Of a DNA stretch of 64,000 nt, positions 54,395 through 61,243 are shown piece by piece (the first letter of the stretch is position 1; every line of letters starts with the position of its first letter). Position numbers and translations under genes: made by a program. The notes beneath the pieces were generated by a model that saw only the letters and a list, made by a program, of their open reading frames with translations, did not search any database and was not told the DNA's origin. Source of the stretch: Nostoc sp. TCL26-01 (lineage in GTDB: Bacteria; Cyanobacteriota; Cyanobacteriia; Cyanobacteriales; Nostocaceae); NCBI RefSeq assembly GCF_013393945.1, contig NZ_CP040297.1:1-64000 (forward strand). Reading direction: 5' to 3'.

Positions 54395-56587
54395 ATGACT
54401 CAGATAGAAAATTCGATTTCTCAATCTGTGAAGTTAAAGCAAGAAGAAACTGTACATATTGAAAGTTTAGTGGATCTGCTCGTTGAACTCAACATTATCG
54501 AATCACCTGAGCCATCTTTAGAAACTGATGATCAGGACAAATATGCTACAGAAAATATTGAATTCCTGGAACTCGCTCCAGTCCCTTGGGAAATATGTGA
54601 AGCTTATTTAGAATCTACTTTGCTCTCTCGCCACAATCTACCTATTACATCACAAATTGTTAGAGAAGAAATAGAAGAACCTTTACAAATGATTGCTATA
54701 TTTGAGGAAAGTCTAGATAATTTAAATTCCGATATAGTAGAAGATCCTCTCAAGAAGTTACAACAGATATTATTAGGAAAAGAATTAGACTATTTTAATA
54801 GTATTCTCACTGAATTAACACAAAAATTCACCAAACTAGAGTATCAAATTTACACTCCTCAAGAGCTAATTAATCTTATGCTCCCATGTATTTCTGAGCT
54901 TTTGAAGCTCAAAATTACTGAGTCAAAAGAGGAAATTGCACAGATAATTTCTCCTATTATTGATCAGGCTATTCAGAGTCGTACTACACAAGATAAAATC
55001 AGCGTGAGTATGGCGATCGCTCCAGCTGTTCCCTTAGCTATCTCTCAGCAGATTATTGTTGCGCCGCAGGAAGTTTCTGAAGCGATCGCTCCGGCGATGG
55101 GACAAGCTATAAAAAAGCAAATTGAACTTGAACAAAATATTATGGTGGATGCACTCTACCCCATTATTGGTAGTACTATCTCTAAATATATGGCAGAGAC
55201 AATCAGTGCCATTAACCGACAACTTGAAGAAACTCTAAGCGTTGACGGAATTAAACGTAAAATTCGTGCCAGGTTACAGAGGGTTTCCGAAGCAGAATTA
55301 ATTCTTAAAGAAGCTCTACCATTTGCAATTCAAGCTATTTTTCTGATTCATAAAGCATCTGGTTTAGTAATTTCCGATATTCAGAATGCCGATACACAGC
55401 AGCTAGAAGCAGAAATGGTTGCAGGAATGTTAACAGCAATTCGCAGCTTTGCTAATGATTGTATCAATCAATCAGGCAGTGTATCCGAATTAGACACTAT
55501 AGCATATGGTACATCCAAAATAATTTTAGAAGTTGCAGGCTACTGTTATTTAGCGATCGTTGTACAAGGAGAACCAAACAAAAAATTTATCTGGGAAATG
55601 CGGCAAAGTTTCAGTAAGATTGTGAAAACATATGGTGATGTCATTGAAAAATTTGACGGCAATCCAGATTCAGTTCCAATTGAAATACATACACTTTTAG
55701 AAGCAATTAAAAATGCAGATGTTCAGCAAAAAAAGCAGAAAAGTAAGTTTTCTCCACTGCTATTATTAAGCTTAACAGTTATTAGTTCTATTATCATTCC
55801 TTGGAGTATTTGGCAACGCCATACTGCCATAATAAATTCTATTGAAAGTAAAAATGCGTTGGCAATAGCTTCTATTCCAGAATTAGCTATATATCGATTA
55901 ACAGTGGAGGTTAAACATAATAAATTAAAATTAACTGGACGATTACCCAATCAAGTTCTGCGCCAGAAAGCCGAACAAATTGTAAAAATTACTTCACCTA
56001 ATTGGTTGATTGACAATCAAATTTTATTAGTAGAAGTTCCAGCAGATCCTGTATTAGCTGCTGCTGAAGTTAAACGAGTCACGACAGTTTTAAATCAAAC
56101 GGATGGTACAGCAATTTCTACTCAATATATCGATGGTAAAGTAGCAATTGTCGGTACTGTCAACCGAATAGCAGATATTCACACTATTGTTCAGGCATTT
56201 GAGCAAATTCCTGGCGTAAAATCTGTATATAGCGAAGTCCGAGTAGAACCCGTGGAGATTAAAGTTAGGTTTTACTTTGAACCCGATTCAGGAAATTTGC
56301 TCAAAGCAGATTTAAGGTCTAAGATTCAACAAGTCAAGTTTTTTCTAAATCAACATCCAAGTAAGAATTTAAAAATTATTGGTTATAGTAATGAACGGAA
56401 TGATAAAATTTCATCTCACCATTTAGGACTCATGCGAGCAAAAGCTGTACAACAAGCCTTAATCAAATTAGGTGTCAATCCATCTCGTCTACAGCTAATG
56501 AGTCGCACAAATTTACCTCCAGGAATTGATGCAACTCACCCCTTATGGTTAAGTCGCTGTGTAGTCCTAGAACCGTTCAGTCAGTAA
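54395..56587 (+). CDS. Membrane-anchored BON/OmpA-domain protein
   Basis: A 730-residue protein predicted to span the inner membrane once. Residues 1-450 are cytoplasmic and helical, with amphipathic repeats (IISPIIDQAIQSRTTQDKIS, VSEAIAPAMGQAIKKQIELE). A membrane helix lies at about 453-474 (PLLLLSLTVISSIIIPWSIW). The periplasmic part has two BON-like modules (LAIYRLTVEVKHNKLKLTGR, GKVAIVGTVNRIADIHTIVQ) and a C-terminal OmpA-like peptidoglycan-binding domain (NLKIIGYSNERNDKISSHHL, MRAKAVQQALIKLGV). It lies 82 bases before a small GTPase gene. It would link the cytoplasm to the cell wall. Confidence 0.82.
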   Translation: MTQIENSISQSVKLKQEETVHIESLVDLLVELNIIESPEPSLETDDQDKYATENIEFLELAPVPWEICEAYLESTLLSRHNLPITSQIVREEIEEPLQMIAIFEESLDNLNSDIVEDPLKKLQQILLGKELDYFNSILTELTQKFTKLEYQIYTPQELINLMLPCISELLKLKITESKEEIAQIISPIIDQAIQSRTTQDKISVSMAIAPAVPLAISQQIIVAPQEVSEAIAPAMGQAIKKQIELEQNIMVDALYPIIGSTISKYMAETISAINRQLEETLSVDGIKRKIRARLQRVSEAELILKEALPFAIQAIFLIHKASGLVISDIQNADTQQLEAEMVAGMLTAIRSFANDCINQSGSVSELDTIAYGTSKIILEVAGYCYLAIVVQGEPNKKFIWEMRQSFSKIVKTYGDVIEKFDGNPDSVPIEIHTLLEAIKNADVQQKKQKSKFSPLLLLSLTVISSIIIPWSIWQRHTAIINSIESKNALAIASIPELAIYRLTVEVKHNKLKLTGRLPNQVLRQKAEQIVKITSPNWLIDNQILLVEVPADPVLAAAEVKRVTTVLNQTDGTAISTQYIDGKVAIVGTVNRIADIHTIVQAFEQIPGVKSVYSEVRVEPVEIKVRFYFEPDSGNLLKADLRSKIQQVKFFLNQHPSKNLKIIGYSNERNDKISSHHLGLMRAKAVQQALIKLGVNPSRLQLMSRTNLPPGIDATHPLWLSRCVVLEPFSQ

Positions 56588-56669
56588 TTAGCAGCTTTTA
56601 CCATAGGTAAGAAAATTCTAGAAAATGCAGGTTTACTAAGTTTTAGCCAAAACCAAATAGAAGATATAT

Positions 56670-57200
56670 ATGTCTACAATCTCGAAAAAAATATGCTTAT
56701 TCGGCGATTTTGGAGTTGGTAAAACCAGTCTAATTCGCCAATTTGTTGAATGTCAATTTAGTGATGAATATCTTTCAACCGTGGGAGTAAAAATTTCTCA
56801 AAAATCGATTAATTTGACCCAACAAAAACTTGGCATAGATGATTCGCTAAAGCTACAACTTATCATCTGGGATATTGAAGGCAGTAATAAGTTTAAAGCA
56901 GTTGCTCAAAATTATTTTCAAGGTTCTAAAGGTGCTGTAATAGTTGGTGATGTCACACAACCAGAAACACTCAATCATCTCCAAGAACATATGCAAACTT
57001 TTTTAACTGTTAATCCTCAAAGTTATATTGTTGTTGCCTTGAATAAATCGGATTTAGTCGCAAAAGAGTATTTAGAAAACATCCGCCAAACGTATCAATT
57101 CAGCGATCAAAAGCAGATATTAAATACTTATGTAACTTCAGCCAAAACTGGCAATAACGTTGATGAAATATTTCAAATTTTAGCCAATCATTTAGTCTAA
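56670..57200 (+). CDS. Rab/Ras-like small GTPase
   Basis: A 176-residue small GTPase with all nucleotide motifs: G1 GDFGVGKTS (residues 12-20), a G2 Thr in YLSTVGVKI, G3 WDIEGS (DxxG, with Glu-Gly rather than Thr-Ala-Gly), G4 ALNKSD and G5 TSAKTG. There is no C-terminal prenylation Cys, as expected in bacteria. The usual catalytic Gln after DxxG is replaced by Ser-Asn, so intrinsic hydrolysis may be slow. It is four bases upstream of the hybrid kinase, which implies translational coupling. Confidence 0.9.
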   Translation: MSTISKKICLFGDFGVGKTSLIRQFVECQFSDEYLSTVGVKISQKSINLTQQKLGIDDSLKLQLIIWDIEGSNKFKAVAQNYFQGSKGAVIVGDVTQPETLNHLQEHMQTFLTVNPQSYIVVALNKSDLVAKEYLENIRQTYQFSDQKQILNTYVTSAKTGNNVDEIFQILANHLV

Positions 57201-57204
57201 TCAA

Positions 57205-59571
57205 ATGAACTCATTATTGACAACTATATTGTCTGTATGTCGTGTTGAATACTTGATAATTGACGAAAACCTTCAGATTGGAGAAATGTCCTTTGGTGTA
57301 AATCATTTTATTAATATTACAGATGAAGTTAAGCAAGGGCAAGATGTGCGCGTTATATTTCCCGAATTGGCAGGGTTAGAAGATATATTTGCTGAGATTC
57401 GACAAGGAAAGCAAAATAATTTTGAATTAAAGGGAATTAGGCGATCGCGTAGCGTCTCCGCAGGAGAATCGCTCGATATAGATGCTCCTTTATATATTGA
57501 TATTTGTATTGCCAAGAATCTTCAAACAGATGATTCTAGGACTCAACTAATTATGGTTGTAGAAGATGTCACCGAAAGGATGGTTTTAGAACAAAAATTG
57601 TTTCAAGGTGCAAATGAAGCAAATCTTTTGCTGCGTAACTTAAAGGCTTCCAAACAATACATTGACCAAATTGTCACATCAATGGCAGATGCGTTGTTAG
57701 TCACAACTTTGTCGGGGGAAATTAAAAAACTCAATCCAGCCGCACAAGTGTTATTAGAGTATGACGACGTAGAACTTATCGGTCAACCTATCACTAAAGT
57801 TTTGCAAGAAGTTAATATTGAAAGTAGTGATCTATCCCGAAGTCTACAACTAAATCCTTTGCTCAAAGAGGTGGAAACCGTTTGCTGTACCAAAAATGGT
57901 AAAAAAATTTCCGTAGCTTTCTCATCTTCAATAGTGAAGACAGAAATTGAACATTTTCAAGGTTATGTTTACATTTTGCGAAACATGACTGAACGCAAGC
58001 AAGTAGAATTAGCGAAACAGGAATTTTTAGCGATGATTAGCCATGAGGTCCGGACTCCCATTTCATCGGTGACTGGCATAGCTGATTTATTACTAGATAC
58101 AGAATTAAGTGGCGAACAGCGAGACTTTATTGAAACCATTTACACTAGTGGAAATTCCTTACTCAAAATTATTAATGATTTCCTGGACTTTTCTAAAATT
58201 CAATCAGGTTTAGAACTAGAATATCAACCTTTCAATTTGCGAAACTGCATTCAAGAGGCTTTGAATTTACTTAAGCATAAAGCCCAAGAAAAAAATTTAC
58301 AACTCACTTTTATAGATACACATGAATTTCCGAAAATAATTGTCGGGGATATCATTCGAGTGCGCCAAATCTTGATTAACTTAATTAGTAATGCGATTAA
58401 ATTCACGGCAACTGGAGGTATAGAGGTTTCATTTATTAGTCGTCAAAAGGGGAATCTTCATGACTCTGCTGCAAATACTTACGAAATTCAGTTTACTGTT
58501 AAAGATACAGGTATGGGAATTCCCAGCGATCGCCTGGAACGATTATTTAAAGCTTTTAGTCAAGCGAACTCCTCCATCACGCGAGAGTATGGCGGTACTG
58601 GGTTAGGTCTTGCCATCTGCAAGCGACTGTGCGAATTAATGGGTGGCAAAATTTGGGTTGAAAGTGAGATCAATGTAGGTAGTACATTCTATTTCACGAT
58701 TACTGCTGATGTGATGCTTGCGGAAGCAGAAACCAGAACTCAGGAGTTAGCAGCGAAAAAAGACAACCATAACTGCAATGTTTCTGTGCAAAATTATGCA
58801 AACTTAAGAATTCTTTTAACTGAAGATAATTTGGTAAATCAAAAAGTGGCTCTTAAGCAACTCAAAAGCTTAGGTTGCAGTGCCGATGTTGCTAATAATG
58901 GCAAAGAAGCTTTAGAGATTTTAGAAAAAGTTCCTTACGATTTAATTCTCATGGATTGCCAAATGCCGATTCTTGACGGCTTGGAAACCACAAAAGAAAT
59001 TCATCGTTGGCCAGAAAGTCGCTTTGCTAGTGGTCGTCGTCCTGTGGTAATTGCGATGACAGCTAATGCCATGAAAGAAGACCAAAAAATGTGTCTAGAT
59101 GCAGGGATGGATGACTATCTCAGCAAGCCAGTGATGAAAGAAATCTTAGCGAAGACTTTAGATGTTTGGGCAAAGGCAATCTTCCAAAAACAGGCATCTG
59201 AGCAGACTATTTCTTCAGAAAATATAGATTTAGTTGATTTACCAATTAATTGGGAACACTTGCATCGCCTCACAGAAAATGATCGAGAATTTGAAATCCA
59301 ACTACTACAAATATTCGTTGAAGATATACACAATCATTTAGAAATAGCCAAATTGGCGATCGCTGCTCATGACTTCGCACAACTAGCGCAAGAAGCCCAT
59401 CAAATGAAAGGTGCTAGTGGTAATGTGGGAGCAACAACTATGTTTCTGGCAGCAGACGAACTAGAAAAACTAGCTCATCACCAAGAGCGTCGAGGTACTG
59501 CTAACTTAATCTCAGACCTAGAAGGCGTTGTGAAACGCATCCAAGAGTATTTAAAATCTGTCGAGGTCTAG
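57205..59571 (+). CDS. Soluble hybrid histidine kinase (PAS-HisKA-REC-Hpt)
   Basis: A 788-residue cytoplasmic hybrid kinase. It has an N-terminal sensory region (1-150), a PAS domain (about 150-265, VTSMADALLVTTLSGEIKKL NPAA), a HisKA domain with His280 in MISHEVRTPISSVTG, and an ATPase domain (NLISNAIKFTATGG, DTGMGIPSDRL, GGTGLGLAICKRL). A receiver with Asp584 in LILMDCQMPILDG and a C-terminal Hpt domain with His732 in EAHQMKGASGNVG complete a full phosphorelay. No membrane segment is seen. A small dispersed DNA repeat is inserted in frame at 57441-57474. The output partner is not obvious nearby. Confidence 0.92.
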   Translation: MNSLLTTILSVCRVEYLIIDENLQIGEMSFGVNHFINITDEVKQGQDVRVIFPELAGLEDIFAEIRQGKQNNFELKGIRRSRSVSAGESLDIDAPLYIDICIAKNLQTDDSRTQLIMVVEDVTERMVLEQKLFQGANEANLLLRNLKASKQYIDQIVTSMADALLVTTLSGEIKKLNPAAQVLLEYDDVELIGQPITKVLQEVNIESSDLSRSLQLNPLLKEVETVCCTKNGKKISVAFSSSIVKTEIEHFQGYVYILRNMTERKQVELAKQEFLAMISHEVRTPISSVTGIADLLLDTELSGEQRDFIETIYTSGNSLLKIINDFLDFSKIQSGLELEYQPFNLRNCIQEALNLLKHKAQEKNLQLTFIDTHEFPKIIVGDIIRVRQILINLISNAIKFTATGGIEVSFISRQKGNLHDSAANTYEIQFTVKDTGMGIPSDRLERLFKAFSQANSSITREYGGTGLGLAICKRLCELMGGKIWVESEINVGSTFYFTITADVMLAEAETRTQELAAKKDNHNCNVSVQNYANLRILLTEDNLVNQKVALKQLKSLGCSADVANNGKEALEILEKVPYDLILMDCQMPILDGLETTKEIHRWPESRFASGRRPVVIAMTANAMKEDQKMCLDAGMDDYLSKPVMKEILAKTLDVWAKAIFQKQASEQTISSENIDLVDLPINWEHLHRLTENDREFEIQLLQIFVEDIHNHLEIAKLAIAAHDFAQLAQEAHQMKGASGNVGATTMFLAADELEKLAHHQERRGTANLISDLEGVVKRIQEYLKSVEV
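57441..57474 (+). repeat. Small dispersed repeat inserted in frame in the kinase gene
   Basis: GCGATCGCGTAGCGTCTCCG followed by CAGGAGAATCGCTC. It shares CGCGTAGCGTCTC with the intergenic hairpin at 17035-17100. It encodes about RRSRSVSAGES (residues 79-90), unlike the surrounding sequence. Confidence 0.75.
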
Positions 59572-59724
59572 GGATTTCTCATCGGTGGCTGATTTACTTT
59601 GTGGTGTCCGATTAAATATGGAAATGTCCCAGAGAAATGTTCATCAAATTTACAAATTGGGCAGACTAAACTTTAGCGAGACTTCACAAACAACAGCAAC
59701 CACTAAGATGAGGTTTTAATCTGC

Positions 59725-61188
59725 ATGAGTTCTGATTTTCAACCCCCACCGAAAAGTCTTTCCATCCTGGCTTCCGTAGGAGGTATAGTAACTGCTGTCA
59801 TCGCGATCGCCTTTTTTAATTTTTGGTCTAAGCAACTTGCTCAGACTTCCGTTGCCAAACCGGAAATATCAACCTCCCAAACTGGGAGTAAAAATACACC
59901 GCGTCCTACCCTCCCTAATCAAGAAGCGGAAACAGTTGCTAGCCTAGATGCCAAATCTGTGGTTTTGCCTGGTCAACCTATTCCTAAAAGCCAAATAACA
60001 GCAAATCAGCTTCCCTATGTTGCTCCTGGAGTGGGAAAACTAACTGCTGAAGAAATGGCAAATGCCCGTCAGGCTTGGTCATACTTCCAGCGCAACTGGA
60101 ACGATGAAACTGGTTTAGTAAATGCTGTTGATGGCTTTGCCTCTGTCAGTATGTGGGATCAGACAGCAGCGATCGCCGCCTTAGTCAGTGCTAGAGAACT
60201 CAACATTGTGCCTGTGGCTGAATTTGAAGCCAAAATGAGCAAAATGTTGAAAACACTGGCATCAATGCCCTTATACAAAGGAGAGCTACCCAACAAAGTC
60301 TACAATGCCAAAACCCTGATACCTGTTAATTACGGTCAACTAGACAAACAAGAAGAAGTTGGTTGGTCAGCTATTGATTTAGGGCGGATGGCGATCTGGC
60401 TGAAGATTGTCGGCGCGAAGTATCCAAAATTGCGATCGCTTTCCACTGATGTTTGGCAACATTGGCAAGTCAAACGCTTGACCAAAAATGGCCAAATGTA
60501 CGGTACTAGCGTCATCGCAGGCAAAGAACAATACAATCAAGAAGGTCGTTTAGGCTACGAGAATTATGCTGCCTATGGTTTGCAGTTGTGGGGCTTGAAT
60601 GTTAAACAAGCTTTGGATTACCAGTCTAATACTGCGTTTGTCAATCTTTATGGCCAGGGAATTCCCTATGACCGGCGCGATTATCAAAACTCTGGCGCGA
60701 ATAACTACGTTCTGAGTGAGCCATATATTTTAGACGGTATGGAAACAGGCTTTCAAGCTTTACCTAAAGCCTATGCCGATAGAATTTTAGCGGCTCAAGA
60801 ATCCCGCTATCAAGCGACAAAACAATTAACCGCCGTCACTGAAGATAACCTAGATCGCCCTCCATACTTTGTTTACAGCAGTCTATTTGTCAACGGAGAA
60901 CCTTGGGCAACGATCACAGATACTAGACAACAGCATAATGATTTGCGGTTTCTCAGTGCCAAAGCAGCGATCGGTTGGCACGTACTATATAACACCCCTT
61001 ATACTCGTCAGTTATCTGATTTCGTCCAAGCCAACCTCAAATCAAAAGATGGTTGGTACAACGGCTTTTATGAATCTCTGCGTCAGCCAAATAAAACTCT
61101 TACCGCTAACAATAATGGTGTGATTTTAGAAAGCTTATTGTATAAGCAGGTTGGTAAACCACTGACTGTTTGGGCAGGGGTAAAGTGA
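59725..61188 (+). CDS. DUF3131 protein, single domain
   Basis: A 487-residue protein with an N-terminal membrane anchor (about 10-32, SILASVGGIVTAVIAIAFFN) and a Ser/Pro-rich spacer. One DUF3131 domain follows (about 115-480): ARQAWSYFQRNWNDETGLVN, VSMWDQTAAIAALVSARELN, GWSAIDLGRMAIWLKI, EGRLGYENYAAYGLQLWGLN and DGWYNGFYESLRQPNK. DUF3131 proteins look like alpha/alpha-toroid glycan-active proteins. The substrate is unknown. It would sit on the periplasmic face. A second DUF3131 gene follows after 55 bases. Confidence 0.85.
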   Translation: MSSDFQPPPKSLSILASVGGIVTAVIAIAFFNFWSKQLAQTSVAKPEISTSQTGSKNTPRPTLPNQEAETVASLDAKSVVLPGQPIPKSQITANQLPYVAPGVGKLTAEEMANARQAWSYFQRNWNDETGLVNAVDGFASVSMWDQTAAIAALVSARELNIVPVAEFEAKMSKMLKTLASMPLYKGELPNKVYNAKTLIPVNYGQLDKQEEVGWSAIDLGRMAIWLKIVGAKYPKLRSLSTDVWQHWQVKRLTKNGQMYGTSVIAGKEQYNQEGRLGYENYAAYGLQLWGLNVKQALDYQSNTAFVNLYGQGIPYDRRDYQNSGANNYVLSEPYILDGMETGFQALPKAYADRILAAQESRYQATKQLTAVTEDNLDRPPYFVYSSLFVNGEPWATITDTRQQHNDLRFLSAKAAIGWHVLYNTPYTRQLSDFVQANLKSKDGWYNGFYESLRQPNKTLTANNNGVILESLLYKQVGKPLTVWAGVK

Positions 61189-61243
61189 TAATCAACCAAC
61201 AAGGCAATTTAAGTTACAGCTAATATTCTCAGCAATAAAAAAT

